A stretch of DNA of 64,000 nt, from contig JAAFIP010000007.1 of assembly GCA_013297865.1 (NCBI GenBank), positions 1 through 64,000 on the forward strand, in the 5' to 3' direction. Positions 17,417 to 27,297 of this stretch are shown piece by piece (the first letter of the stretch is position 1; each line of letters starts with the position of its first letter). A program made the translations under genes and the position numbers. Source of the DNA: Polaromonas sp. (lineage in GTDB: Bacteria > Pseudomonadota > Gammaproteobacteria > Burkholderiales > Burkholderiaceae_C). The notes under the pieces are model-generated. The model saw only the letters and a list, made by a program, of their open reading frames with translations. It was not told where the DNA came from and searched no databases.

Positions 17417-19002
17417 CTACTGCAGTCAGCGCCCGCCTGATGGCAGGCGGCTACGCACTGGCAGCCATCGTTGCAGGCTACGCCCATGCCTGCGCCGTCG
17501 CCGCCCCCTGGGACGGCCAGCCCCTGTGGTGGTTGCAGATACTCTCTCTGGCTGTACTGGTGGCCTTGCTGCGGCGCGCGCCCAGCACTGCGGCAGCCGC
17601 GCTCTCGGGCTGGCTGTTTGCTACCAGTTGGCTGACCGGCAGCGTCTGGTGGCTGTTCACATCCATGCACACCTATGGCGGCCTGGCCGCGCCGCTGGCT
17701 GCGCTGGCTGTGCTGGCGCTGTGCGGCTTTCTGGCCCTGTACTACGCAGCAGCATGTGCTTTTTATAAGCGTTATGGGCTGCTAGGCCAATGGAATATCG
17801 CGGGAGCAGCTATTATTTTTGCAGCAACCTGGCTCTTTGCTGAGCTGGCACGCGACACCTGGTTTACCGGTTTCCCGTGGGCTGCGGGCGGCTATGCGCA
17901 TGTGGATGGGCCGTTGAAATATCTTGCGGACAGCGTGGGTGTGTATGGCATTGGCTGTGTAGCAGCCTACCTGGCTGCAGCCCTGGCTGGCCTGCGCCAT
18001 TGGGCCTGGCGCCAGTGGCACAGCTGGGCAGCCGTGGCCGCTGTGGCCGCACTTGCAGCTTATCTGGGCCATGCGCATTGGTGCGCTGCCCATCTGTGCC
18101 GCGCACCTTTAACCTCGGCTAGCACCGAGATCGCACTGCTGCAGGGCAACATTCCCCAAGGCGAAAAATTTGACAGCTCCAAAGGCGTTCCGATTGCGCT
18201 GGAGTGGTATGCCCAGCAGCTGGCGCAAAGCACGGCCACCTTGGTGATTGCGCCAGAGACGGCCATTCCGGTGCTGCCCCAGCAGCTGCCCGAGACGTAT
18301 TGGAAAACGCTGACCCAGCGCTTCCAAAACGGCAGCACTGCAGCGCTGATCGGCGTGCCCCTGGGCAGCTATGCCGAGGGCTACACCAACTCTGCCATGG
18401 GCCTGAAGCCCACGCCAGCCGACAGCAAGGGCGACGCCTACCGCTACGACAAACACCATCTGGTGCCCTTTGGCGAGTTCATCCCGCCGCTGTTCAAGTG
18501 GTTCACCCAGATGATGAATATTCCGCTGGGCGACTTCAACCGTGGCGCGGTGGGCCAGGCCAGCTTTGCCTGGGCGGGGCAGCGCTGGGCGCCCAATATC
18601 TGCTACGAAGACCTGTTTGGCAACGAGCTGGCCGCGCGCTTCAAAGCCGCTGCGACAGCCCCCACCGTGCTGGTCAACATGAGCAACATCGGCTGGTTTG
18701 GCAACAGCATTGCCATTGACCAGCACCTGCACATCAGCCGCATGCGCGCGCTCGAGCTGGACCGCCCCATGGTGCGCGCCACCAACACCGGGCCCACGGT
18801 GATCATTGACCACACCGGCCAGGTGACGCACAGCCTGCCGCGCCACACCCGTGGCGTGCTGACCGGCCAGGTGCAGGGCGGCACCGGCATCACGCCCTAC
18901 GCCTGGTGGGCCGGGCGCATGGGGCTGTGGCCGCTGTGGCTGCTGTCGATACTGGTGCTGATGGTGGCGTTTGCGCGGCCTCGGCGCATGGCGCGGCTCT
19001 GA
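17413..19002 (+). CDS. lnt: Apolipoprotein N-acyltransferase
   Basis: A 529-residue inner-membrane enzyme that adds the third acyl chain to lipoproteins. Several membrane helices fill residues 1-230, followed by the nitrilase domain with its triad Glu282 (APETAIPV), Lys347 (YDKHHLVPFGEF) and Cys397 (APNICYEDLF), and a last helix near the C terminus. I chose the TTG start at 17413: GGTGGAG lies 8 bases upstream, and TTGA overlaps the corC stop. An ATG at 17440 is an alternative. Residues 126-133 (QWNIAGAA) derive from a dispersed repeat that has inserted between two membrane helices. Confidence 0.94.
   Translation: MTTAVSARLMAGGYALAAIVAGYAHACAVAAPWDGQPLWWLQILSLAVLVALLRRAPSTAAAALSGWLFATSWLTGSVWWLFTSMHTYGGLAAPLAALAVLALCGFLALYYAAACAFYKRYGLLGQWNIAGAAIIFAATWLFAELARDTWFTGFPWAAGGYAHVDGPLKYLADSVGVYGIGCVAAYLAAALAGLRHWAWRQWHSWAAVAAVAALAAYLGHAHWCAAHLCRAPLTSASTEIALLQGNIPQGEKFDSSKGVPIALEWYAQQLAQSTATLVIAPETAIPVLPQQLPETYWKTLTQRFQNGSTAALIGVPLGSYAEGYTNSAMGLKPTPADSKGDAYRYDKHHLVPFGEFIPPLFKWFTQMMNIPLGDFNRGAVGQASFAWAGQRWAPNICYEDLFGNELAARFKAAATAPTVLVNMSNIGWFGNSIAIDQHLHISRMRALELDRPMVRATNTGPTVIIDHTGQVTHSLPRHTRGVLTGQVQGGTGITPYAWWAGRMGLWPLWLLSILVLMVAFARPRRMARL
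17784..17826 (+). repeat. NIAGAA repeat, coding copy 2 (in lnt)
   Basis: The core AATATCGCGGGAGCAGCTAT is exact. Read in frame as G-Q-W-NIAGAA-I-I-F. The codon before NIAGAA is TGG. It sits in the loop or helix start ahead of ATWLFAELARDTWFTGFPW, which is a normal Lnt segment. Confidence 0.92.
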
Positions 19003-19141
19003 GCGACATTAATGGCCCCGTCATCCCTGCGGTGCTCAGGTTTTTGCAGCGCACAGTAAAATCGCAGCCTTTGCAAAGCAGGCAGGGTGCCTGGGCTGCG
19101 CAGGCTAGCATCCCGCGCCACAGACAGATCAAGGAAAGAGC

Positions 19142-20260
19142 ATGGCCAGTATTGTGGTGATGGAAGACGAAGCAGGCACGCGCACACTGGTGTCGGCCAT
19201 CCTGCGCAAAAGTGGCCACCAGGTGGCCGAGTCTGACAACGGCGCGCAGGGCCTGGCCCTGGTGATCAAGCATCTGCCCGATCTGGTGGTGAGCGATGTG
19301 CAGATGCCGCAGATGAGCGGCCTGGAGATGCTGGCCGAGCTGCGCGCCAACCCGCAGATCGCCCATATCCCTGTCATCTTGCTCACCTCGCTGGGCGACC
19401 GCGCCCATATGCGCGCCGGGATGACGCAAGGCGCTGACGACTACATCCCCAAGCCCTGCCAGGCCGCCGAGCTCAATGAAGCGGTCAACGCCCAGCTGGC
19501 CCGCGCCCAGCAGCGCAGCAGCACACAGCATGCGCAGATGAACGCGGCCATGGCCAGCAAAATGCAGCAGATGGCCGAGATTTATGAACGCCGCCTGGCA
19601 CGCGAGCAGGCCAAGCATTGGCCCACCTCTGCTGCCCAGCCTAGCGACCGCAGCTATCCCCTGGCCAGCGTGCTCTACCTCAATATGCAGAACATCCACG
19701 CGTTTTCTGCCGCACTCACGCCCGAGCAGATCAGCGAAATCACGCACTACCTCTACGAGCAGTCAGGCGAGCTGCTGCGCCAGTCCGCAGCCACGCACAT
19801 GCAGTTCATTGGCGAAGATTTGCTGGCTGTGTACACCGACGAAACGCCCCGCCAGACGCCCAACCACTTCGCCCGCGCGGCGCAGGTGGCCCTGGGCATG
19901 GTCAGCGCCATGGGCCGCTGCAAGCAGTTTGTGGCCAGCCGCTTTGCAGACTACGGCCTGCCGCCCCTGCAGCTAGGCGTGGCGCTGCATGCAGGCCCCG
20001 TGGCCCTGACCGCGCTGCCCGATCCGCTCAGCACAGGCCATGCACACATCGTGCCTGTGGGCGACACGATTACCAACATCCTGCGCTTGCGCGACGGCGA
20101 CCTGCCCATCCTGTGGCCACTGATGGCCACCCAGGCGTTTTTGCATGCCGCGCCCGATCTGCTGCGCCTGGGCGTGTCAGAGCAGATCAACCTGCAAGGC
20201 GGCGCGCAGGTGGATGTGTTTGCCGTTGTCGGGCCAGGGCCCAAACTGGCCGGGGCGTGA
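19142..20260 (+). CDS. Response regulator with degenerate cyclase-homology domain
   Basis: A 372-residue paralogue of the protein at 6538-7650. The receiver domain is intact (MEDEAG, phospho-acceptor in SDVQMPQMSG, LLTS, PKPCQAAEL). The linker is helical (about 120-165). The C-terminal domain aligns with the cyclase-homology domain, but both metal-binding aspartates are lost: LNMQN stands where the paralogue has ADMRD, and IGEDLLAVY where it has VGDGMLCVF. The GDTITN motif remains near residue 310. It should not make cyclic nucleotides and more likely acts as a phospho-dependent scaffold. AAGGAAAGAG precedes the ATG. Confidence 0.88.
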   Translation: MASIVVMEDEAGTRTLVSAILRKSGHQVAESDNGAQGLALVIKHLPDLVVSDVQMPQMSGLEMLAELRANPQIAHIPVILLTSLGDRAHMRAGMTQGADDYIPKPCQAAELNEAVNAQLARAQQRSSTQHAQMNAAMASKMQQMAEIYERRLAREQAKHWPTSAAQPSDRSYPLASVLYLNMQNIHAFSAALTPEQISEITHYLYEQSGELLRQSAATHMQFIGEDLLAVYTDETPRQTPNHFARAAQVALGMVSAMGRCKQFVASRFADYGLPPLQLGVALHAGPVALTALPDPLSTGHAHIVPVGDTITNILRLRDGDLPILWPLMATQAFLHAAPDLLRLGVSEQINLQGGAQVDVFAVVGPGPKLAGA

Positions 20261-20311
20261 GCTGCCAGGCGGGTTTGCCTGGTCTGTCAGCATCGCCTTG
20301 ATCAATCTGGG

Positions 20312-20362
20312 TACTATGAATTTAATAGCTGCTCCCGCGATATTCTATTGGGCTGGAGCCTG
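20312..20362 (-). repeat. NIAGAA repeat, intergenic copy B
   Basis: TACTATGAATTTAATAGCTG, then CTCCCGCGATATTCTATTGG, then GCTGGAGCCTG on the plus strand. It lies between the stop at 20260 and glyQ at 20408, and is the only copy far (51 bases) from the preceding stop. Minus-strand reading has TAG before NIAGAA. Confidence 0.9.
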
Positions 20363-20407
20363 ATTTTTCATCTAAAAACTGCGCTGGAGCCGCTAAAATA
20401 GCGCTCT

Positions 20408-21313
<906 letters not shown>

Positions 21314-21321
21314 GAACCGCT

Positions 21322-23451
21322 ATGACTACTAAGAACCTTCTTGTTGAACTGTTTGTTGAAGAGCTGCCACCCAAGGCCTTGAAAAAACTCGGTGAGGCCT
21401 TTGCCGCCGTGCTGCTGGAGCAACTTAAGTCGCAGGGCTTGGCCAATGCAGACTCCAAGCTCACCAGCTTTGCATCGCCACGCCGCCTGGCAGCGCACAT
21501 CACGGCTGTGGCTGCGCAGGGCGCTGACAAAGCCGTATCGCAAAAGCTCATGCCCGTGGCCGTGGGCCTGGACGCGGCAGGCAACGCCACCGCGGCCTTG
21601 CTGAAAAAACTGCAGGCCCTGGGCGCAGACGCTGGCGCGGTAGCCGGCCTCAAGCGCGTGATGGACGGCAAGGCCGAGGCCTTGTTTTATGAAAGCACTG
21701 CCAGAGGCGCCACACTGGCAGACGGTTTGCAAAAAGCCCTGCTGGAGGCTATTGCCAAGCTGCCGATTCCCAAAGTGATGAGCTACCAGCTGGAGAGCGG
21801 CTGCGAGCTGCCTGGCTGGAGCTCGGTGAGCTTTGTGCGGCCCGCGCATTCGCTGCTGGCGCTGCACAGCAAAGATGTGGTGCCTGTGACAGCGCTGGGC
21901 CTGAAGGCAGGCAACAGCACGCAAGGCCATCGCTTTGAAGCCGCAGTATCGCCCGTAGTGATCGCCGATGCCGATGCTTACGCAGGCACCTTGGCCAAAG
22001 ACGGCGCAGTAATTGCAAGCTTTGAAGCGCGCAAAGCCGAGATTGCCAAGCAGCTTGCAGCCGCTGCGGCAAAAGTGGGTGGAAATGTCAAGCCAATCGA
22101 AGACGATGCGCTGCTTGACGAAGTCACCGCGCTGGTCGAGCGCCCCAATGTGCTCATCTGCGAATTTGAAAAGCAGTTTCTGGATGTGCCGCAAGAATGC
22201 CTGATTCTCACGATGAAGGCCAACCAGAAGTATTTCCCGCTGCTGGATGCCGCAGGCAAGCTCACCAATAAATTCCTCGTGGTGAGCAACATCACGCCAA
22301 CTGACGCAAGCGCCGTGATCGGCGGCAACGAGCGCGTCGTGCGCCCGCGCCTGGCGGATGCTAAATTTTTCTTCGATCAAGACCGCAAGAAAACGCTCGA
22401 ATCACGCATTCCGCAGCTTGCCAAAGTGGTGTACCACAACAAGCTGGGCTCGCAAGGCGAGCGCGTGGAGCGCGTTCGCGCGATTGCCAAAGCCATTGGC
22501 CAGCAGCTCGGCGGCGATCTGCTCGCCAAACAAGCCGACCGCGCAGCGATGCTGGCTAAAGCCGATCTGCTGACCGATATGGTGGGTGAATTCCCCGAGC
22601 TGCAAGGCATCATGGGTGGCTACTACGCTTTGAATGACAATGAAACGTCAGAGGTGGCTGCTGCGGTCGAAGACCACTACAAGCCACGCTTTGCGGGCGA
22701 TACTCTGGCACGCAATCCGGTAGGCATCGTTGTCGCACTCGCTGATAAATTAGAAACCCTTGCAGGTATGTTTGGGATTGGCAATTTGCCCACAGGTGAT
22801 AAAGACCCGTTTGCATTGCGCCGGCATGCATTAGGTGTCGCTCGCATGTTGGTCGAAGGTGGATTGAATCTGCATTTTTACGAGGTCACGCGCCAGGCCT
22901 TTGCAGTGTTCCCAGCCGGCGTGTTGCAAGATCAGGTCAAAGCACTGGATGAATTTTTGATTGAACGCTTGAAGGGCTATCTCAAAGACAGTAGTTACTC
23001 GTCCGCAGAGGTGGACGCGGCAGTTTATGCGCAGCAGTTAGGCTACTGGCACACACTGCCCAAACGCCTGGCCGCCGTGCGCGCCTTTGCCGCATTGCCC
23101 GAAGCCCCCGCCCTGGCCGCTGCCAACAAACGCGTGGGCAACATCCTGAAAAAAGCCGAAGGCGCAGTAGAGGCCAAAGTCAACCCCGCACTGCTGCAGG
23201 TAGAGGAAGAAAAAGCATTGCACACTGCGATCAACGCCATCGCCGCCAAGGCAGACAAAGCCTGGGCTGATGGCGACTACACGGCCAATTTGCAGGCCCT
23301 GGCTGCGCTCAAAGACCCGGTTGACGCTTTTTTCGACAAAGTGATGGTCAATGCCGAAGACCCCGCGCTCAAGGCCAACCGCCTGGGCCTGCTGGCCACG
23401 CTGCACCAGGCCATGAACCGTGTGGCGGATTTATCCAAGTTGGCAACTTAG
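21322..23451 (+). CDS. glyS: Glycine--tRNA ligase beta subunit
   Basis: A 709-residue subunit that recognises tRNA-Gly. It begins TTKNLLVELFVEELPPKALK, typical of GlyS, and has the HD-like core region NKLGSQGERVERV and the C-terminal anticodon-binding part (LHTAINAI, MVNAEDPALKANRLGLL). The ATG at 21322 was chosen over the in-frame ATG at 21280, which lies inside glyQ. Co-transcribed with glyQ. Confidence 0.97.
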   Translation: MTTKNLLVELFVEELPPKALKKLGEAFAAVLLEQLKSQGLANADSKLTSFASPRRLAAHITAVAAQGADKAVSQKLMPVAVGLDAAGNATAALLKKLQALGADAGAVAGLKRVMDGKAEALFYESTARGATLADGLQKALLEAIAKLPIPKVMSYQLESGCELPGWSSVSFVRPAHSLLALHSKDVVPVTALGLKAGNSTQGHRFEAAVSPVVIADADAYAGTLAKDGAVIASFEARKAEIAKQLAAAAAKVGGNVKPIEDDALLDEVTALVERPNVLICEFEKQFLDVPQECLILTMKANQKYFPLLDAAGKLTNKFLVVSNITPTDASAVIGGNERVVRPRLADAKFFFDQDRKKTLESRIPQLAKVVYHNKLGSQGERVERVRAIAKAIGQQLGGDLLAKQADRAAMLAKADLLTDMVGEFPELQGIMGGYYALNDNETSEVAAAVEDHYKPRFAGDTLARNPVGIVVALADKLETLAGMFGIGNLPTGDKDPFALRRHALGVARMLVEGGLNLHFYEVTRQAFAVFPAGVLQDQVKALDEFLIERLKGYLKDSSYSSAEVDAAVYAQQLGYWHTLPKRLAAVRAFAALPEAPALAAANKRVGNILKKAEGAVEAKVNPALLQVEEEKALHTAINAIAAKADKAWADGDYTANLQALAALKDPVDAFFDKVMVNAEDPALKANRLGLLATLHQAMNRVADLSKLAT

Positions 23452-23474
23452 CCCCAAGTCTTCATAATCAACGC

Positions 23475-23795
23475 ATGAACCGTCAGCAGCAGATTGATTA
23501 CTTTGTCGCACAGGCGCACCACTTGGCGCTACAGCGTCTGCGTGAGCAGCCGCAGCGTGTGGGTGAAGTGCTTGCGCAGTTGTCTCAATGGCGCAAGCAG
23601 GCTGGGGCTACGCGTTCTGATGTCTATTGGGACGAGTGGCAAGGCTTGTTGACGCAGCCGATAGATGCATTGGAGTGCGCGGTGTGTAGCAATACCGACC
23701 ACGCCAGCGTTTTACGTAGCGTGTCGCCCATGTCCGTGCTGATCACTCAAGCTGAGAGGGCGCAATTGCTAAGCCAGGCAAGGTCAATGCAATGA
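23475..23795 (+). CDS. Small protein paired with a nucleotidyltransferase, possible antitoxin-like partner
   Basis: A 106-residue soluble, Gln/Leu-rich protein. It starts 23 bases after glyS and overlaps the next gene by four bases (ATGA), so the two are translated together. No domain is recognised. The pairing of a small protein with a DUF6036/AbiEii-like nucleotidyltransferase resembles a toxin-antitoxin arrangement, but that is inferred from arrangement only. Both genes interrupt a glyQ-glyS-gmhB-plsC order that I expect to be continuous in related genomes. Confidence 0.7.
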   Translation: MNRQQQIDYFVAQAHHLALQRLREQPQRVGEVLAQLSQWRKQAGATRSDVYWDEWQGLLTQPIDALECAVCSNTDHASVLRSVSPMSVLITQAERAQLLSQARSMQ

Positions 23796-24319
23796 AGCGC
23801 TCAGAGCTGGAGCATGTGTTGCGTGCTGCTGCGGCCATTGCGCAGGAGAATTCTTTTGTCGTCGTGGGCAGCCAGGCTATATTGCTGGCTTTCCCGCATG
23901 CGCCTGAAGAGCTGCGGGCTTCGCGCGAGCTGGACTTGTATCCGGCCTTGCACCCCGAGAAGGCTGATCTGATTGATGGTGCTATCGGCGCGATGTCCAG
24001 CTTCGACCAGACCTTTGGGTACCATGCCGATGGTGTGGGCCCTGAAACGGCGGTAATGCCCGGCGACTGGCATGTGCGCGAGCAATTGCATTACATTGGC
24101 GAGATCACTGTCATTTGTCCAGAAGTACATGACCTGGCCGTTTCAAAATGTGTTGCTGGCCGTGAGAAAGATGCAGACTTCATTCGTGCCTTGTTCAAAC
24201 ATCAGATGATTGAACTGCCTATTATGGTTGAACGCATTGCCACGCTGGACGCTTCCAAGTACCCCGTGCAACACATCACCCAATGGACCCAGCGCCGCGC
24301 GCAAGAGGCCTCCGCATGA
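23792..24319 (+). CDS. Nucleotidyltransferase-like protein (DUF6036/AbiEii type)
   Basis: A 175-residue protein. Near residue 25, VVVGSQAILLAFP matches the GS motif of minimal nucleotidyltransferases, and ASRELDLYPA about 25 residues later matches the metal-binding acid pair, here E-x-D rather than D-x-D. The rest is helical (HDLAVSKCVAGREKDADFIRAL, a segment typical of the DUF6036 group). Proteins of this kind include toxins that modify RNA or proteins, but many are uncharacterised. It overlaps both neighbours by four bases (ATGA at each end), so it is embedded in the operon. Function uncertain. Confidence 0.78.
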   Translation: MKRSELEHVLRAAAAIAQENSFVVVGSQAILLAFPHAPEELRASRELDLYPALHPEKADLIDGAIGAMSSFDQTFGYHADGVGPETAVMPGDWHVREQLHYIGEITVICPEVHDLAVSKCVAGREKDADFIRALFKHQMIELPIMVERIATLDASKYPVQHITQWTQRRAQEASA

Positions 24320-24870
24320 AACTCATCATCTTGGACCGTGACGGCACCATCAACGAAGACCGGGACGACTTCATCAAGTCGGCCGACGAGTGGGTGCCGC
24401 TGCCTGGCGCGCTGGAGGCGATTGCGCGGCTCAATCACGCGGGCTGGCATGTGGTGGTGGCGTCCAACCAGTCGGGGCTGGGGCGCGGCCTGTTTGATGC
24501 GGCGGCGCTCAACGCCATGCACAACAAGATGCACAAGCTGCTGGCCGCGCAGGGCGGCAGAATTGACGGGGTGTTTTACTGCCCGCATACGCCCGACGAG
24601 GGCTGCACTTGCCGCAAGCCCCTGCCGGGTCTGTTTGAGCAAATCATTGACCGCTACGGCATCGACACCGCGCTGCACACGGTGCACACCGTGGGCGACA
24701 GCCTGCGCGACCTGCAGGCGGGCGCGGCCGTGGGCTGCACACCGCATCTGGTGTGCACTGGCAAGGGGGCCAAATATGCGCAGCAGCCGCTTGCGGCCGA
24801 GTTCCCTGAAGGCACGCTGCGCCATGCGGATCTGGCGGCCTTTGCAGAACATGTGCTGCACAACGCATAA
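24316..24870 (+). CDS. gmhB: D-glycero-beta-D-manno-heptose 1,7-bisphosphate 7-phosphatase
   Basis: A 184-residue HAD phosphatase of LPS heptose synthesis. The nucleophile motif ILDRDGTINED (Asp7, Asp9) is at the N terminus, SNQSGLGRG follows, and the zinc loop CPHTPDEGCTCRKP identifies the GmhB branch. VGDSLRDLQAG is the final acidic motif. The start at 24316 overlaps the preceding stop (ATGA). Its presence implies heptose-containing LPS. Confidence 0.95.
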   Translation: MKLIILDRDGTINEDRDDFIKSADEWVPLPGALEAIARLNHAGWHVVVASNQSGLGRGLFDAAALNAMHNKMHKLLAAQGGRIDGVFYCPHTPDEGCTCRKPLPGLFEQIIDRYGIDTALHTVHTVGDSLRDLQAGAAVGCTPHLVCTGKGAKYAQQPLAAEFPEGTLRHADLAAFAEHVLHNA

Positions 24871-24903
24871 TATTTACTGTCTTACCATCGTCCCACACCA
24901 TCC

Positions 24904-25650
24904 ATGCATACACTTCTGGCTTTCATCCGCTCCTGTCTGCACATGCTTTGGATGATGGTCACCGTGATGCCTTGGGCCACCGTGGTCATTATCCTGTCGC
25001 TCTTTGTCAGCCCCACTCGCATGTACTGGATGTGTGCTGGCTGGCTCAAACTGGCGATGTGGGGCCTGACCAGAATTTGCGGCGTGCACTACCGGATCAC
25101 CGGCATGGAAAACCTGCCCCAGGGCGACAAGGAAGGCGCGGTGCTGCTGTGCAAGCACCAGTCCACCCTGGAGACCTTTCTCATGCCCGCCATCATGCCG
25201 CACCCGCTGGCCTATGTGTTCAAGCGCGAGCTGCTGTATGTGCCCTTCTTTGGCTGGGCGATGGCGCGCATGGACATGATCCACATTGACCGGCGCAAGC
25301 GCAGCGAGGCTTTTGCCAAAGTGGTGCAGCAGGGCAAGCGCCTGATGGCCGAGGGGGTGTGGGTCATCATGTTTCCCGAGGGCACCCGCATCCCGCGTGG
25401 CCAGGTGGGCAGCTACAAAAGCGGCGGCACGCGCCTGGCCTGCGAGACAGGCTGCCCCGTGGTGCCGATTGCGGTCAATGCCGCACGCCACTGGCCGCGC
25501 AAGGCCTTCGTCAAAACCCCAGGCGTGGTCGATGTGGTGATAGGCAAGCCGATCTCCAGCGTGGGCCGAGAGCCCGACGAGCTGATGCAGGAGGTGCAGA
25601 CCTGGATCGAAGCCAAGATGCGCGAGATCGACCCCGAGGCCTACCGTTAA
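24904..25650 (+). CDS. plsC: 1-acyl-sn-glycerol-3-phosphate acyltransferase
   Basis: A 248-residue membrane-bound acyltransferase that makes phosphatidic acid. An N-terminal membrane helix region (about 5-40) is followed by the catalytic motif HQSTLETF, an H-x4-E form of the usual H-x4-D that I recall from beta- and gammaproteobacterial PlsC, then MFPEGTRIPRGQ and a C-terminal VVPIAVNAA. It follows gmhB by 33 bases and precedes the metallopeptidase by 6. Confidence 0.94.
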   Translation: MHTLLAFIRSCLHMLWMMVTVMPWATVVIILSLFVSPTRMYWMCAGWLKLAMWGLTRICGVHYRITGMENLPQGDKEGAVLLCKHQSTLETFLMPAIMPHPLAYVFKRELLYVPFFGWAMARMDMIHIDRRKRSEAFAKVVQQGKRLMAEGVWVIMFPEGTRIPRGQVGSYKSGGTRLACETGCPVVPIAVNAARHWPRKAFVKTPGVVDVVIGKPISSVGREPDELMQEVQTWIEAKMREIDPEAYR

Positions 25651-25656
25651 CGCGCC

Positions 25657-26661
25657 ATGGCACTGCCCAGCTTCCTGCAACTCACGCTAGACCTGTTTGG
25701 GGGCAACGCTGCGCCTGTTGTTGATGCATCTAATCAGGCTGCAGGCCAACAGAATATCGCGGGAGCAGCTACTGAAAACGTAGCAATTACTGTATCCATC
25801 ACGGCCGTGGCCAGCCCGCCTGCCGAGCCGCTGGAGTCAGTCATGCGGCCTGCCGCCTTTGCGCACCCGCGCGCCAACCGCGAGGCACGCCTGGGCGACA
25901 GCATCGTCGCCTTTGAGATGCGGCGTGGCAAGCGCAAGACGATTGGTTTCAGCGTGGGCGCAGACGGCCTGACAGTCAGCGCGCCGCGCTGGGTGCCTTT
26001 GTACGAGATTGACAAGGCCGTGCAGGAAAAGTCGCGCTGGATAGTGGCCAAGCTGCAGGAGGCGCGCGAGCGCCAGAGCAAGCTGGAGAGCAACCGCATT
26101 GAATGGAAAGACGGCACCCTGGTGCCCTTCCTGGGCGAGCAGGTGATTGTGGTGATTGACTCACGCCATGCCTACACCTCCAGCCCGCATGCGGCCAGCA
26201 GCCGTGGCCTGAAGGCCGATGCGCAGGCGCAGCTGCACACCGACGCGCAAGCCCTGCCTGGCGTGCCCCGCCTCACGCTGCACATCAGCTTGCCGCAAGA
26301 CGCATCGCCCGAGCGCATCCGCGACGCGGTGCAGGCCTGGCTCATGCGCCAGGCCAAACGCATTTTTGAAGAGCGGCTAAACCTGTACGCGCCACAGCTC
26401 AAAGTGCAGTGGACCAAGCTGAGCCTGAGCAGCGCAGGCACCCGCTGGGGCACCGCCAAGTCCGACGGCTCCATCCGCCTGAACTGGCGCTTGATTCACT
26501 TCAGAATGAGCGTGATTGACTACGTAGTGGTGCACGAACTGTCCCACCTGCGCGTGATGGACCACAGCCCGCGCTTTTGGAGCACGGTCGAGTCGATCAT
26601 GCCCGACTACGCGGCGTTGCGAGGCCAGCTCAAGGACGATGCGATTCCGCGCTGGGAATAG
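25657..26661 (+). CDS. YgjP-like (DUF45/M48-type) zinc metallopeptidase
   Basis: A 334-residue protein of the YgjP/UPF0758-unrelated DUF45 group, with a zinc site His293-Glu294-x-x-His297 in VHELSHLRVMDHSPRFW and a likely third ligand at His303. The family is predicted to be peptidases; some members sit with restriction systems, but here it follows plsC. Residues 1-85 are an Ala/Pro-rich low-complexity region in which a dispersed repeat contributes [13 protein letters not shown] (about 33-45). The middle part (KRKTIGFSVGADGLTVSAP) is the normal DUF45 start. Confidence 0.88.
   Translation: MALPSFLQLTLDLFGGNAAPVVDASNQAAGQQNIAGAATENVAITVSITAVASPPAEPLESVMRPAAFAHPRANREARLGDSIVAFEMRRGKRKTIGFSVGADGLTVSAPRWVPLYEIDKAVQEKSRWIVAKLQEARERQSKLESNRIEWKDGTLVPFLGEQVIVVIDSRHAYTSSPHAASSRGLKADAQAQLHTDAQALPGVPRLTLHISLPQDASPERIRDAVQAWLMRQAKRIFEERLNLYAPQLKVQWTKLSLSSAGTRWGTAKSDGSIRLNWRLIHFRMSVIDYVVVHELSHLRVMDHSPRFWSTVESIMPDYAALRGQLKDDAIPRWE
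25735..25785 (+). repeat. NIAGAA repeat, coding copy 3 (in YgjP-like gene)
   Basis: Core AATATCGCGGGAGCAGCTAC, one base from the consensus. Read in frame as [10 protein letters not shown]. The codon before NIAGAA is CAG. It lies in the poorly conserved N-terminal region, where an insertion should do little harm. Confidence 0.92.
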
Positions 26662-26667
26662 CGCATA

Positions 26668-27297
26668 TCAGGCGCGGCCGCCCTGGGCCAGAATAATCTT
26701 CACACCGTCCACCGTTTGGTAGTGCCAGTCATATTCCATGTAGCGCGCTGTCTCTTGTGCCTGCGCCAGGCCATGGTGCTTGGCCACGGTGTACAGGGAT
26801 GCATCAATGCCCATGCCAATGCCAGCGGAAGTCACAATCTTGCCGTTGTCCACCACGCGGGCGTTGCGGTGTACTGTGCACGCAGGCTCATCAGATGCCA
26901 GCTCGTCCAACGCCCCTTGGTGGGAGGTGGCCTGCAGTCCCTTGAGCAAACCTGCCTTGGCCAGCAGCAAAGCACCTGAACAAACGGACACCACGCTTTG
27001 TGCGGCGGCCACACGTTGCTGCACAAAGCGGATCATCGATGGGCTGTGCTTTTCCCGCCGTGTGCCAAAACCACCGGGGATCACCAACACATGCGCATCG
27101 GGCATGGTGTCAAAGGTGTAATCGCAGTTGATGCTCATGTTGTTACGCGCCATCACTGGCTTGCTATGCTGCGCCACGGTAAAGACATCATACAAACGCT
27201 TGTTTTCGCGCCCACCGCTCACGCCAAACACCTCGAATGGCCCTGCAAAGTCCAGCACCTCTACATTGTCAAACATTAAAACAGCGACATTCATCAT
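26668..27297 (-). CDS. DJ-1/PfpI family protein (GATase1-like)
   Basis: A 209-residue protein of the DJ-1/PfpI superfamily, resembling the isonitrile-hydratase/ThiJ branch. The nucleophile cysteine lies in VVSVCSGALLLAKAGLL, with the acid in the N-terminal LDFAGPFEVFG and IPGGFGTRRE. Members include deglycases, isonitrile hydratases and regulators without activity. The start at 27297 has AAGGAG 8 bases upstream, and it overlaps the stop of the deformylase/PLP fusion (ATGA), so the two are translated together. Confidence 0.9.
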   Translation of the reverse strand: MMNVAVLMFDNVEVLDFAGPFEVFGVSGGRENKRLYDVFTVAQHSKPVMARNNMSINCDYTFDTMPDAHVLVIPGGFGTRREKHSPSMIRFVQQRVAAAQSVVSVCSGALLLAKAGLLKGLQATSHQGALDELASDEPACTVHRNARVVDNGKIVTSAGIGMGIDASLYTVAKHHGLAQAQETARYMEYDWHYQTVDGVKIILAQGGRA

